A stretch of DNA of 14,178 bases from contig JAEYOJ010000140.1 in assembly GCA_023411815.1 (NCBI GenBank), positions 1 through 14,178 of the forward strand, given 5' to 3'. A program made the translations under genes and the position numbers. A model generated the notes under the pieces. The model was not told the origin of the DNA and did not search any database. It was given only the letters and a program-made list of their open reading frames with translations. Shown here one piece after another: positions 6,085-14,158 of the stretch (positions are counted from its first letter, which is position 1; every line of letters begins with the position of its first letter). The DNA comes from Pseudomonadota bacterium (lineage in GTDB: Bacteria; Desulfobacterota; Desulfovibrionia; Desulfovibrionales; Desulfovibrionaceae).

Positions 6085-7032
6085 ATGTTAGCATCCGTGG
6101 CGGTCGCCATCGAGCGCCTGTTCCTGCCCATAGCCGTGCTCTTCTCGGCCGTGGCCTTATGGCAGCCGGAAACCTTCACCTGGATAGCGCCGCACATTCC
6201 TCTGGGCTTGGGAATCATCATGTTCGGCATGGGCCTGACCCAGGATGTGGGCGATTTCGCCGCGGCGGTCAGACAATGGAAGGCCGTGTCCCTGGGCGTA
6301 TTCCTGCAATTCGGCATCATGCCCGTGACGGCCCTGGGCCTGGCCAGGCTTCTGCATCTGCCGGCCGAGGCGGCCCTGGGACTGATCATCGTGGGGGCCT
6401 GCCCCGGGGGCACTGCCTCCAACGTCATCGTCTACCTGGGACGGGGCAACGTGCCCCTGTCCGTGCTCATGACCACGGTTTCCACCCTGCTGGCGCCGCT
6501 GGCCACGCCGGGGATCGTCTGGCTGCTTCTGGGCGAGCATATCGACGTGCCGCTGGGGTCCATGGTGCGCTCGGTTGCCAGCATCGTGCTTCTCCCCGTG
6601 CTGGCCGGCCTGTTCGTGCGCAGCCGGGGCCGGATACTGGCCAGGCGCGCCCTGGATCGGATCGTGCGCATTTTCCCTTCGGTGTCCATCCTGACCATCT
6701 CGGCCATCATCGCCTGCGTCATCGGCCTCAACCGCGCGACCCTGCTGGACTTCCCCGTGCTGGTCATGCTGGCCGTGCTGCTGCACATCAGCCTGGGTTT
6801 CGGGCTGGGCTACCTCGGAGGACGCCTGGCCGGGCTGTCCAGCCGCGACGCGCGTACCGTGGGCGTGGAGGTGGGCATGCAGAACTCCGGGCTGGGCGTG
6901 ACCTTGGCCATGCGTTATTTCAGCGCCGCCGCGGCCCTGCCGGGCGCGATCTTCTCCCTGGCGCAGAATCTGGCAGGCATCGTCTGGATAAGATTCTGGA
7001 GGACCGTTCCGACCGAGGATAAGCCCGCGTAA
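6085..7032 (+). CDS. BASS-family (bile acid:sodium symporter-like) transporter
   Basis: This 315-residue protein has nine to ten hydrophobic segments, typical of the BASS family in length and layout. Two family hallmarks are clear: GACPGGTASNVIVYLGRGN (104-122), the first broken-helix crossover, and VEVGMQNSGLG (261-271), the second crossover. The glutamate, glutamine and asparagine of that second motif (E262, Q266, N267) correspond to sodium-site residues in characterised members. Bacterial relatives carry bile acids, pantoate or other organic anions, so it most likely imports an organic anion with sodium; the substrate cannot be named. ATG 6085 is chosen because a G-rich ribosome-binding sequence precedes it by four bases, and because the ATG at 6043 falls in the candidate -10 box. 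It is flanked by a small membrane protein gene upstream and an MshEN-like gene downstream. Confidence 0.9.
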   Translation: MLASVAVAIERLFLPIAVLFSAVALWQPETFTWIAPHIPLGLGIIMFGMGLTQDVGDFAAAVRQWKAVSLGVFLQFGIMPVTALGLARLLHLPAEAALGLIIVGACPGGTASNVIVYLGRGNVPLSVLMTTVSTLLAPLATPGIVWLLLGEHIDVPLGSMVRSVASIVLLPVLAGLFVRSRGRILARRALDRIVRIFPSVSILTISAIIACVIGLNRATLLDFPVLVMLAVLLHISLGFGLGYLGGRLAGLSSRDARTVGVEVGMQNSGLGVTLAMRYFSAAAALPGAIFSLAQNLAGIVWIRFWRTVPTEDKPA

Positions 7033-7111
7033 GCGGAACACGCCGCGTTTCGTCACACGACCGGAATTCATGGCTGATAAACCAACGGCCGCGGAGTGCC
7101 CGTGGCCTTGA

Positions 7112-7140
7112 TTGATTCTTTCCGACCTTCACCGTATCCT
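7112..7140 (+). promoter_or_regulatory. Candidate promoter of the MshEN-like gene
   Basis: TTGATT (7112-7117) and TATCCT (7135-7140) are separated by exactly 17 bases, each matching the consensus at four positions. Transcription would start near 7147, about ten bases before ATG 7157. That leaves almost no leader, consistent with the absence of a clear Shine-Dalgarno sequence, and rules out the in-frame TTG at 7112 as the start. Confidence 0.35.
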
Positions 7141-7156
7141 GTTTTTTCAGAGCGCC

Positions 7157-7738
7157 ATGGTAGAAGATATCCGTGAACCCATCAGGCTGCGCATCGGGGC
7201 GGCACTCGTATCCGAGGGACTCATCAGTGTCGAGCAACTCCGCTCGGCTCTGGATATGCAGGCCCGCTATCCCCAATTCACCCTGGGCCAGCTTGTCTCC
7301 ATCCTGCACAAGGTGCCAATGGAAGCCATCGACGAGGTGAACGTGCGCAGGATGGCCATGCCCTTGTTCGAGCCGGCGCTCAGGTTGCGTCTGGAGCAAC
7401 TGGAGCGCAGGGACAAATACCAGCGGGGGATGATCGCCTCGGGCTTCGTCACGGTCATGGAGGCCGAGCCCGTACGTTATGAGACCAAAACCGTCGAGTC
7501 CCATCTCTACGAACGCAACGGAGAGGATGGGCTGCAGAAGGTCTTCTCGCGCTATGTCGTCACCGACCTGCTGATAGCCGTCATCCTGCGCGCCAGGGTG
7601 GGCGAAATCCGCGGCATAGTCCAGGCGGAGCATAGCAGCCGGACGCGTCAGGTCGTCATCGCGGACAGCGACGACCGCCTGTCCAGCACGCTCTACTACG
7701 ATCTCAAGGCCCTGTATCTGCGCTCAATCGGCGGCTGA
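7157..7738 (+). CDS. Stand-alone protein with MshEN/GspE-N-like N-terminus
   Basis: This is a 193-residue soluble protein. Residues 12-36 (RIGAALVSEGLISVEQLRSA and onward to Q36) follow the RLGxxLxxxGxIxxxxLxxxLxxQ pattern of the MshEN domain, first known from type II secretion and type IV pilus ATPases, where two such copies bind cyclic di-GMP. A second, weaker copy starts at TLGQLVSIL (42-50). The remaining 120 residues contain no ATPase motifs. They look like alternating strand and helix (GMIASGFVTVMEAEPV, RYVVTDLLIAVILRARVG) and are not recognised. ATG 7157 is used because the TTG start at 7112 sits inside the candidate -35 box. The gene converges on comEC. A c-di-GMP-responsive role is inference; the loss of conserved residues in the second copy may argue against binding. 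Confidence 0.8.
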   Translation: MVEDIREPIRLRIGAALVSEGLISVEQLRSALDMQARYPQFTLGQLVSILHKVPMEAIDEVNVRRMAMPLFEPALRLRLEQLERRDKYQRGMIASGFVTVMEAEPVRYETKTVESHLYERNGEDGLQKVFSRYVVTDLLIAVILRARVGEIRGIVQAEHSSRTRQVVIADSDDRLSSTLYYDLKALYLRSIGG

Positions 7739-7784
7739 CATCCCGCCTTGAGGCTCAAACCGTCCGGTTCCCGAAACGGCCAGT

Positions 7785-7819
7785 TTGATGCGGCCCATCA
7801 GTGGCGCCCGCCACATCAA
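7785..7819. terminator. Structured convergent junction between the MshEN-like gene and comEC
   Basis: Between the convergent stops at 7738 and 7816, GTGGCGCCCGCCAC (7801-7814) forms a short GC stem directly beside the comEC stop. It is enclosed by TTGATG (7785-7790) and CATCAA (7814-7819). There is no T run, so a termination role is a weak inference from position and structure. Confidence 0.25.
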
Positions 7820-10314
7820 TTCAGCATGTCCGACGCGGGCTGGCAGGCAAGATACGTCTTCAGCGTGGCCTCCCGCGCCGGGTCGTCCCAGCTCAGCGTC
7901 ATGGCCCCGCAATCCGCGGTGGTCCAAAGCGGCAGGCCGCCCTCGGCCAGGGCCTTGCGCACCTTGTGGCCGGGAAAGCCCCAGCGGTTGAGGTAGCCCG
8001 AGGAGGCCAGGACCAATCTGGGCGAAACCCGCGCATACAGTTCGGGGCTCAGGCTCGAATCGCTCCCGTGATGCGGCAGCACCAGGACTTCGCTGCGCAG
8101 ATCGGCCTCGCGGCCCAGCATGGAGCGCAGGCCTGGCTGTTCCAGGTCTCCGGGCAGCAGGACCATTCCCTTGCCGCGCCAGACAAGGCGCAGAGCCACG
8201 GAGGCATTGTTACCTTCCAGGGCCTCGGCCCGGTCGGGCGGCGCGGGGTGCATCGCCTCCAAGGAAATATCCTCTCCGATGCGGTAAGCCTGCCCGGCAT
8301 GCCACCTGCGCTGATCCACGCCCTTCTCCTCCAGCGCCTCCCGAAGCTGCGCGGCATACGCAGAATCACCCCAATCCGCGTTGCTGGCGAAAAAGCCCAC
8401 CCGGAAATTGCGCACGATATGGACGAGTCCCCGAGCGTGATCGGTATCGGCATGGCTCAGGATGATGCCGTCCAAGGTCGCGGGCGCGTTCCTGGCCAGG
8501 ACCTTGGCCACCACGGCCTCGCCTATGTCGAAGCCCGGCCCGGTAGTTCCGCCGCCGTCGATGAGGTAGCGCCTGCCCTGGGGCGTCTCCAGCAGGATGC
8601 ACTGACCCTGCCCCACGTCCAGCATGGTCAGCCGAAGCGGCTTGACGGGTTGAAGATCCCGCCACAAGGTCGGCCCGGCCAGCAGGACAAAGGCCAGCAG
8701 GACGAAAATCCGCTCGCGCTCCTCATCCAGGCCCTTGCGCAGGAAGAAATACGACAGCAGCAGCCAGTACCCGGCCATATGCGGCCAGAGAGGGATGCTG
8801 GCCGGAAGCACGGGCGTCAGCCCCCAGCCCTTGGCCACGGCCAGCATGCTCGTGAGCGCCCCCAGAATGGCGGCATCCAGGTTTAGGCAGTGGGCGGCGA
8901 CGGACGAGAACCCCGGCACCACGGCCAGCAGCATGCCGCAGAAACCCAGGGGCATGACGAGCAGGCCGAGCAGCGGAACCCACAGCAGGTTCCAGTACAA
9001 ACCCACGCCGACCTGTCCGAAGTTGGCCAGCACGAGGGGCAGCAGCGCCAGGTTGGCCGCCACGGTCACGGACAGGGACTTGGCCAGGAACAGCAAGGTC
9101 TTGCGCAACGGGCTCGGGACATGCGCCATGGAATCCGCCAGGGCCTCGGCCCAGGAGAAGAAACGCGGCAGAGTAAGGGCCATGCCCGCCACGGCCGCGG
9201 CCGACATCTGCAGGCCCAGGTCGAAAGCCATGAGCGGATCCCAGGCCAGGATGAACGCCAGGGCCAGGAACAGGCCGTCCAGAAGCACCCGCCCGCGTCC
9301 CAGCCACAGGAGCAGGCCCCAGGAACCGTACATGATCGCGGCGCGCAGGAGCGACGGAGTTGCTCCGCCGAGCCAGAGGTAGAGCAGCACCGGAGGCAGG
9401 CCCAGGAGCACGGCCAGCCTGGGCCGGGGCAGGCGCAGATGGATGCCGGGCCGGACACGGCCCGCGATCCAGGCCGCCAGCCAGCCCATGCTGGCCACGA
9501 TGCCCAGGTGCAGGCCGGACAGGGCCAGGGTATGGGCCAGCGAGGCGTCGGCCATGTCCTCGCGCGTGGCGCGGTCCAGGAGGAAACGGTCGCCCATGGT
9601 CAGGGCCATGAGCAGGGCCCGTCCCTGCGTGTCCTGAAAGGATTCGGTCAAATCCAGCAGACGTTGGCGCAAGGCAAGCCGGGCCTGCCATGGCAGGCTC
9701 GCGTCGCCCGCCAGGCGCACATCCGCCCCCGCGCCGCCGTTCTGGCCGCGCGTGTAGGCGCGGTAGAAAACGCCCTGCCTGGCCCAGTAGAAGCGGGTAT
9801 CCCAGGCTCCGGGATTGGCGAAGCTGCGCGCGGGCCAGACCTTGGCCGTGAAGGCCGCCTCCTGGCCCGGTCCGGGCCAAACGCCGGGGTACTGCCAGGT
9901 CCACACGAGCCGGCCGGGCAGGCTCTCCTCAGTGCCGTCAGGCCGAAGGCAATGTACTTCTCCCAAAACGATCCGCAGCCGTCGATCCTCACGGGCCTCG
10001 ACCGAGAGCACACGGCCGGTGACGCGTACCTTTTCGCCCGCCAGCATCCAATCCGGCTCCACCGCGGGCGCGACCGGCATACGCCACCAAGCCAGCACCA
10101 GCCCCAGGGCGAAGGCCAGCGCATATGGAAGCAGAGCCGGTAAACGGCCACGTACGAGAGCAACGGCCACATAAAGAAGTCCCGCGCACATGCCGGCGGC
10201 AAGCGAATGGCGATAGGCGATCACCCCCAGCCCCAGGGCAAGCAGATGCAACTGCCAGTGCAGCAGCGGCGGGACCGTGATTCGCTGGGTTGCAACGGGA
10301 TTGATTTTAGGCAT
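7816..10314 (-). CDS. comEC: ComEC/Rec2 DNA-uptake channel protein
   Basis: This 832-residue polytopic inner-membrane protein carries single-stranded DNA into the cytoplasm during natural transformation. The N-terminal region has two or three helices (about 20-78), then a soluble beta-rich DUF4131/OB-like part (about 90-200). The Competence domain follows, with the hallmark LAHTLALSGLHLGI (259-272) and many membrane helices to about residue 550. The C-terminal third is a metallo-beta-lactamase fold: MLDVGQGQ (564-571), YLIDGGG (583-589), HADTDH (621-626, metal-binding), LLPGDLE (719-725) and LPHHGSD (746-752). The metal ligands appear intact, so it is probably active. Length is normal for the family. 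The ATG at 10314 has GAGG five bases upstream. It lies downstream of murA but is separated from it by a strong terminator, so it probably has its own promoter. Other competence genes are not in the window. Confidence 0.95.
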   Translation of the reverse strand: MPKINPVATQRITVPPLLHWQLHLLALGLGVIAYRHSLAAGMCAGLLYVAVALVRGRLPALLPYALAFALGLVLAWWRMPVAPAVEPDWMLAGEKVRVTGRVLSVEAREDRRLRIVLGEVHCLRPDGTEESLPGRLVWTWQYPGVWPGPGQEAAFTAKVWPARSFANPGAWDTRFYWARQGVFYRAYTRGQNGGAGADVRLAGDASLPWQARLALRQRLLDLTESFQDTQGRALLMALTMGDRFLLDRATREDMADASLAHTLALSGLHLGIVASMGWLAAWIAGRVRPGIHLRLPRPRLAVLLGLPPVLLYLWLGGATPSLLRAAIMYGSWGLLLWLGRGRVLLDGLFLALAFILAWDPLMAFDLGLQMSAAAVAGMALTLPRFFSWAEALADSMAHVPSPLRKTLLFLAKSLSVTVAANLALLPLVLANFGQVGVGLYWNLLWVPLLGLLVMPLGFCGMLLAVVPGFSSVAAHCLNLDAAILGALTSMLAVAKGWGLTPVLPASIPLWPHMAGYWLLLSYFFLRKGLDEERERIFVLLAFVLLAGPTLWRDLQPVKPLRLTMLDVGQGQCILLETPQGRRYLIDGGGTTGPGFDIGEAVVAKVLARNAPATLDGIILSHADTDHARGLVHIVRNFRVGFFASNADWGDSAYAAQLREALEEKGVDQRRWHAGQAYRIGEDISLEAMHPAPPDRAEALEGNNASVALRLVWRGKGMVLLPGDLEQPGLRSMLGREADLRSEVLVLPHHGSDSSLSPELYARVSPRLVLASSGYLNRWGFPGHKVRKALAEGGLPLWTTADCGAMTLSWDDPAREATLKTYLACQPASDMLN

Positions 10315-10383
10315 GAGTCCTCAAGAATTTCGCCGTGCTGTACCGCCTGCCCATGTTTGCCGAAACATCCTTCGCTTTCAATG

Positions 10384-10410
10384 AAAAAGGGCGCCCCGAT
10401 GGGACGCCCT
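10384..10410 (-). terminator. Intrinsic terminator of murA
   Basis: On the minus strand AGGGCGTCCC, loop ATC and GGGGCGCCCT form a 10-bp stem with one G-U pair, followed directly by TTTTTCATT. It lies about 70 bases after the murA stop and 70 bases before comEC, so it should separate the two transcripts. A second 8-bp stem (10445-10452 with 10461-10468) lies between murA and this terminator. Confidence 0.85.
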
Positions 10411-10477
10411 GAAAAGTCATACACCGCAACGGTCCGCGGCAAACGGCGGAGGCCGCAGGTCCTCCGCCCAGAAGAAC

Positions 10478-11728
10478 CTATTCCTTGGCCCGCTCGATAT
10501 TCGCGCCCACGCCGCGCAGCTTTTCCTCGATACGCTCGTAGCCGCGGTCCAGGTGGTAGATGCGCTGCACTTCGGTCGTGCCCTGGGCGGCCAGGCCGGC
10601 CAGCACGAGGGAGGCGCTGGCGCGCAGGTCCGAGGCCATGACCGGAGCGCCCACGAGCCTGTCCACTCCGCGCACTAGGGCCGTGCGGCCCTTGAGCTTG
10701 ATATCCGCGCCCATGCGCGCGAGTTCCATGACGTGCATGAAGCGGTTCTCGAAGATATTCTCCTCGATCATGCCCGCGCCCTTGCCAAGGCACATGAGGG
10801 CCATGAGCTGGGCCTGCATGTCCGTGGGGAAGCCGGGATAGTAGGTGGTGGAAAAGTCCACGCAACGCAGCTCGCCGTCGCGCTTCACGACCACGGCGTC
10901 GCCGTCCGGCTCGATGGACACGCCCATCTCGCGCATCTTCATGATCACGGCATCCAGGGCGGCGGACGGGCAGTTCTCCAGGCGCAGTTCGCCGCCGGTT
11001 ATGGGCGCGGCGGCCAGGTACGTGCCGGCCTCGATGCGGTCGGGCATGACCGTGTAGGAGCAGCCCTTGAGCCTGCTCACGCCCTGGATGCGCACCACGC
11101 TCGTGCCGTGGCCGGTGACGCGCGCGCCGCAGGCATTGAGGAAGTTGGCCAGGTCCACCACCTCGGGCTCGCGTGCCGCGTTTTCGAGAATCGTCTCGCC
11201 CTCGGCCAAGACCGCGGCCATCATGAGGTGCTCTGTGCCGCCCACGGTGGGCATGTCCAGGGCGATGCGCGCTCCCTTGAGGCCGTTGGTCGTGCCGTTG
11301 ATGTAGCCTTCGGCCAGCTCGAACCTGGCGCCCATCTTCTCAAGGCCCTTGAGATGCTGGTCCACGGGCCTCGAGCCGATGGCGCAGCCGCCCGGCAGGG
11401 CCACCCGGGCCTCGCCCAGCAGGGCCAGCAGCGGCCCCAGGCAGAGCACCGAGGCGCGCATGGTCTTGACCAGCTCATAGGGCGCGTGCGGGTTGAGCTC
11501 GTCGCACTGCACGGTCACCGTGCCGTCCTGGAACCAGGTCTGGCAACCCAGGATGTTCAGGAGCTTGAGCGTGGTGCGGATGTCGGCCAGCCTGGGCACA
11601 TTGGTCAGCTCGATCCTGCCCTTGGGCAGGATGCAGGCCATGAGGATGGGCAGGGCCGCGTTCTTGGAGCCGCTCACGCGGATGGTGCCGTGCAGCGGCT
11701 TGCCGCCTCGAATGATCAACTTGTCCAT
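10478..11728 (-). CDS. murA: UDP-N-acetylglucosamine 1-carboxyvinyltransferase
   Basis: MurA adds enolpyruvate from phosphoenolpyruvate to UDP-GlcNAc, the first committed step of peptidoglycan synthesis, in the cytoplasm. The 416-residue length is standard. The EPSP-synthase-like fold is seen throughout: MDKLIIRGGKPLHGTIRVSG at the start, the catalytic lysine in SKNAA (K22), the phosphoenolpyruvate-reacting cysteine in LPGGCAIGSRPVD (C115, same number as in E. coli), and the catalytic aspartate in PTDMQAQ (D303). C115 is present rather than the aspartate found in some fosfomycin-resistant species, so the target site is of the sensitive type. ATG 11728 follows AAGGGG. The frame stays open upstream to 11905, but that extension crosses the tRNA-His gene and is not MurA-like. 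A strong terminator follows at 10384-10410. Confidence 0.98.
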   Translation of the reverse strand: MDKLIIRGGKPLHGTIRVSGSKNAALPILMACILPKGRIELTNVPRLADIRTTLKLLNILGCQTWFQDGTVTVQCDELNPHAPYELVKTMRASVLCLGPLLALLGEARVALPGGCAIGSRPVDQHLKGLEKMGARFELAEGYINGTTNGLKGARIALDMPTVGGTEHLMMAAVLAEGETILENAAREPEVVDLANFLNACGARVTGHGTSVVRIQGVSRLKGCSYTVMPDRIEAGTYLAAAPITGGELRLENCPSAALDAVIMKMREMGVSIEPDGDAVVVKRDGELRCVDFSTTYYPGFPTDMQAQLMALMCLGKGAGMIEENIFENRFMHVMELARMGADIKLKGRTALVRGVDRLVGAPVMASDLRASASLVLAGLAAQGTTEVQRIYHLDRGYERIEEKLRGVGANIERAKE

Positions 11729-11802
11729 GAATTCCCCTTGAATATGTAAAAGCCGCCGCACTCTCCCGGTTGCGGCGCGACAAGAAACCGGAAAAAACTC
11801 TC

Positions 11803-11832
11803 TTGACCTGCGACAGATATCTCGGGTATATG
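11803..11832 (+). promoter_or_regulatory. Promoter of tRNA-His
   Basis: TTGACC (11803-11808) and TATATG (11827-11832) are separated by 18 bases and followed by a pyrimidine-rich stretch. Transcription should start near 11839, a few bases before the mature 5' end at 11847. The promoter lies in the divergent space between the tRNA and murA. Confidence 0.65.
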
Positions 11833-11846
11833 CCTCTTCCTCTTGT

Positions 11847-11923
11847 GGCGGACGTAGCTCAGGTGGCAGAGCGCAAGATTGTGGCTCTTGATGCCGAGGG
11901 TTCAAGTCCCTCCGTTCGCCCCA
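11847..11923 (+). tRNA. tRNA-His (anticodon GTG)
   Basis: A complete cloverleaf can be drawn. The acceptor stem is GCGGACG (11848-11854) with CGTTCGC (11913-11919). The D stem is GCTC/GAGC. The anticodon stem CAAGA/TCTTG holds a TTGTGGC loop with anticodon GTG at 11881-11883. The T stem is GAGGG/CCCTC with loop TTCAAGT. The extra G at 11847 (position -1) faces C73 at 11920, the identity element required by histidyl-tRNA synthetase, and CCA is encoded (11921-11923). This is a single-copy isolated tRNA gene with its own promoter and terminator, divergent from murA and convergent with selB. Confidence 0.97.
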
Positions 11924-11935
11924 CCCGACGATTCA

Positions 11936-11965
11936 GGCGGAACTTCGGTTCCGCCTTTTTCTTTT
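11936..11965 (+). terminator. Intrinsic terminator of tRNA-His
   Basis: GGCGGAAC, a TTCG tetraloop and GTTCCGCC form a perfect 8-bp stem (11936-11955), followed by TTTTTCTTTT. It lies 12 bases past the encoded CCA. Read on the opposite strand there is no T run, so it would not stop transcription coming from selB. Confidence 0.93.
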
Positions 11966-12053
11966 GCGCCACTCCCGCCGCCAGCCGAAAATCGTCAGCG
12001 GCAATTTCCACAGATCCGGAAATCCCAGGACGCAGGGAGCCCGCCACGCCGCT

Positions 12054-13958
12054 CTACCTCTTGCGCAAGCGGCGCTTGTCGCCCACGCGCACGGTGATCT
12101 TCTCCTTGTCCAGGTATTCCAGCACCGGGATGGCGTACTTGCGCGACAGCCCCGTAAGATCCTTGAACTCGGGCGGGCCCATCTCTTCCTGCTTCTCGAA
12201 GAATCCCACGATCATGGCCTGCAGCTTTTCCATGGCCGAACGGCTGAAGTACATGTCTTCCTTGATCTTGAGCAGCTCGCCCTGATCCTGCAGGAGCTTG
12301 AACACCGGCGCTGCCTGCTTGAAGTCCACGCCGAGTGGATCGAGCACGTCCTTGAGATTGGGAGGCGTGATGCCGCCCTGCTCGTACGCCGCGAGGATGG
12401 AACCCCTCATTTTCGCTTCGTCCGAGGCAAGGGAGACCTTGTGGCCCGGCAAGCGCAACACTTCCTGGTCGGCTGTCAGCTCTCCCCTTTTCAAAAGCCG
12501 TTCCACAACGAAGTGGAACAGCTTGGCCGGAAGGCCCTTGCCCCAGTCCGAGGCCAGCTCGCTCCGCGACAGGCCCGGCTTGAGGGGATTCTTGCGGTGG
12601 AACTCGCCGGTGAAGGCCGCGGCCGAAGCGCAAAGCTCGTCCAGGAGCGCGCCGGAAACGTACACGCGCGCGTCCTTGTCGAACATGAAGGCCTTCTGCT
12701 GGCCGCCGAGCTGCCCCAGCAGCTTGTCCAGGGCCTTGCTCTCCAGGTTGGTCATGGTCACGAGCTGGGCGAAGCTCAGCCCCTCGGGTCCGGCCAGGCG
12801 CAGCTGGCCCAGGGCCAGGGCCTCGGGATCGCCGCCCGACAGCGAATACAGCACCCGCACCTGCTCCGAATGGCGCTTGACCTTGCGGCCCAGTGGATTG
12901 ATGAGCTTGCCGCCGCCGATGGTGCGCAGGGGCGAGTAAGAACGCAGCACCACGCGGTCGCCGTACACGCCCACGAGCGGCTCCTCGAAGCGCACCTGGC
13001 AGGCGCAGGTCTCGCCCGGCATGAGCTGGTCGCGGTCCAGCAGATAGACGCGCGCCAGCACCTCGCGGCTGCCGTGGTGGAAGTGCACTTCCTTGCGGTG
13101 CTTGAGCGGCTTGGACGCGCTCTTGAGCAGGGTCAGCTCGATATCCCAGGTCAGGGACGGGAAGAGCGAGCCCGGCAGGGCCAGCACCTGCCCGCGCTCC
13201 AGCTCCTCCACCTCCACGCCGGCCAGGTTCACGGCCGTGCGCTGCCCGGCCAGGGCCTTCTCGGCCGCGCGGCCGTGGACCTGGATGGTGCGCACCTTGG
13301 TGGGCTTCTGCTGCGGATAGACCAGGATGTCCTGCCCCACGCCCACCGCGCCGGCTATGAGCGTGCCGGTGATGACCGTGCCGTAGCCCTTCATGGAGAA
13401 GATGCGGTCGATGGGCAGGCGGAAGAGGTCCGTGCGCCGCCGGGGCTTGAAGCTCGCGGCGATCTCGGCCAGCTTGGCCTTGAGCGCATCCATGCCCTGG
13501 CCCGTGTGCGAGGACACGGGCATGACCGGCGCGCCCTCCAGGAAGGTGCCCTGCAGGAACTCGCTGATGTCTTCCTGCACCAGCTCCAGCATCTCCTCGT
13601 CGACCATGTCCACCTTGGTCAGGGCCACCAGGCCGGTGTCGGTGCCGAGCAGGGAGCAGATTTCCAGATGCTCGCGGGTCTGGGGCATGACGCCCTCGTC
13701 CGCGGCGATGACCAGCATGACGAAGTCGATGCCCGCCGCGCCCGCGACCATGTTCTTCACGAAACGCTCGTGTCCCGGCACGTCCACGATGCCCAGGCGG
13801 TCCACGCCCGGCAGGTCCAGGTAGGCGAAGCCGAGTTCGATGGTGATGCCCCGGCGCTTCTCTTCTTCCAGCCTGTCGCAGTCGATGCCCGTGAGCGCGC
13901 GCACGAGGCTCGTCTTGCCGTGGTCGATGTGCCCGGCGGTACCCATGATGACTGGCAT
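12054..13958 (-). CDS. selB: Selenocysteine-specific translation elongation factor
   Basis: SelB delivers selenocysteyl-tRNA to UGA codons marked by a SECIS hairpin. The 634-residue length is normal. The GTPase domain shows GHIDHGKT (9-16), RGITIELGF (36-44), DVPGHE (59-64) and TKVD (114-117). GITIELGFA and the short domain II signature RLPIDRIFSMKGYGTVITG (180-198) distinguish it from EF-Tu. Domain III includes RTIGGGKLINP (345-355). From about 365 onward it has the repeated winged-helix region that binds SECIS RNA, ending in the basic RRLRKR. The ATG at 13958 has AAAGGAG (13965-13971) upstream. Its presence implies that the organism makes selenoproteins such as formate dehydrogenase or hydrogenase; selA, selC and selD are not in the window. 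No terminator is visible between its stop and murA. Confidence 0.97.
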   Translation of the reverse strand: MPVIMGTAGHIDHGKTSLVRALTGIDCDRLEEEKRRGITIELGFAYLDLPGVDRLGIVDVPGHERFVKNMVAGAAGIDFVMLVIAADEGVMPQTREHLEICSLLGTDTGLVALTKVDMVDEEMLELVQEDISEFLQGTFLEGAPVMPVSSHTGQGMDALKAKLAEIAASFKPRRRTDLFRLPIDRIFSMKGYGTVITGTLIAGAVGVGQDILVYPQQKPTKVRTIQVHGRAAEKALAGQRTAVNLAGVEVEELERGQVLALPGSLFPSLTWDIELTLLKSASKPLKHRKEVHFHHGSREVLARVYLLDRDQLMPGETCACQVRFEEPLVGVYGDRVVLRSYSPLRTIGGGKLINPLGRKVKRHSEQVRVLYSLSGGDPEALALGQLRLAGPEGLSFAQLVTMTNLESKALDKLLGQLGGQQKAFMFDKDARVYVSGALLDELCASAAAFTGEFHRKNPLKPGLSRSELASDWGKGLPAKLFHFVVERLLKRGELTADQEVLRLPGHKVSLASDEAKMRGSILAAYEQGGITPPNLKDVLDPLGVDFKQAAPVFKLLQDQGELLKIKEDMYFSRSAMEKLQAMIVGFFEKQEEMGPPEFKDLTGLSRKYAIPVLEYLDKEKITVRVGDKRRLRKR

Positions 13959-13992
13959 GGAGGTCTCCTTTGCTGGAATGGGAAGAAAGAAT

Positions 13993-14030
13993 CCGGGGGA
14001 AACCCTTTTGGGAAAAGGGCTTTCCCCCGG
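13993..14030 (-). terminator. Long hairpin with U-rich tail upstream of selB
   Basis: CCGGGGGAAACCCTTTT (13993-14009) pairs with AAAAGGGCTTTCCCCCGG (14013-14030) over 17 bp with one bulged base and a GGG loop. On the minus strand it is followed by ATTCTTTCTTCCC. It probably ends the transcript of a minus-strand gene beyond the window, just 35 bases before selB. From memory, similar G5-A3/T3-C5 hairpins followed by a T-rich stretch are scattered through Desulfovibrio genomes, so it is also a candidate dispersed repeat. Confidence 0.6.
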
Positions 14031-14118
14031 ACCCCCTTCCTAAAACTTTTCATTTCGCGGCAGCAAGCGCCGGTATGCACAAGGCTTTGTGCCGCGACAT
14101 CCGAATATGCCCAAACTC

Positions 14119-14158
14119 GCGGCGCTGCCTTCGCGGTCCTCCGCGAAGGCAGCGCCGC
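14119..14158. repeat. Perfect 18-bp palindromic hairpin
   Basis: The arms 14119-14136 and 14141-14158 are exact reverse complements around a TCCT loop, with a very GC-rich stem. On the plus strand an A run (AAAAA) follows, so it is not an intrinsic terminator in either direction. It lies in the intergenic stretch 14031-14178, where no gene is visible. It could be a dispersed extragenic palindrome or a protective mRNA structure. Confidence 0.55.

Noticed and set aside
8890..10143. 417-codon plus-strand open frame opposite comEC
   Set aside because: Same low-complexity Gln/His/Gly/Arg composition expected from the reverse of a GC-rich membrane protein gene; no start signal and no recognisable domain.
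10733..11749. 338-codon plus-strand open frame opposite murA
   Set aside because: His/Ala/Gly-rich shadow of murA codons; it runs through the murA start region and has no ribosome-binding site.
11729..11905. N-terminal extension of MurA by 59 residues
   Set aside because: It would overlap the tRNA-His gene, its sequence is unlike MurA, and ATG 11728 has AAGGGG at proper spacing and gives the standard family length.
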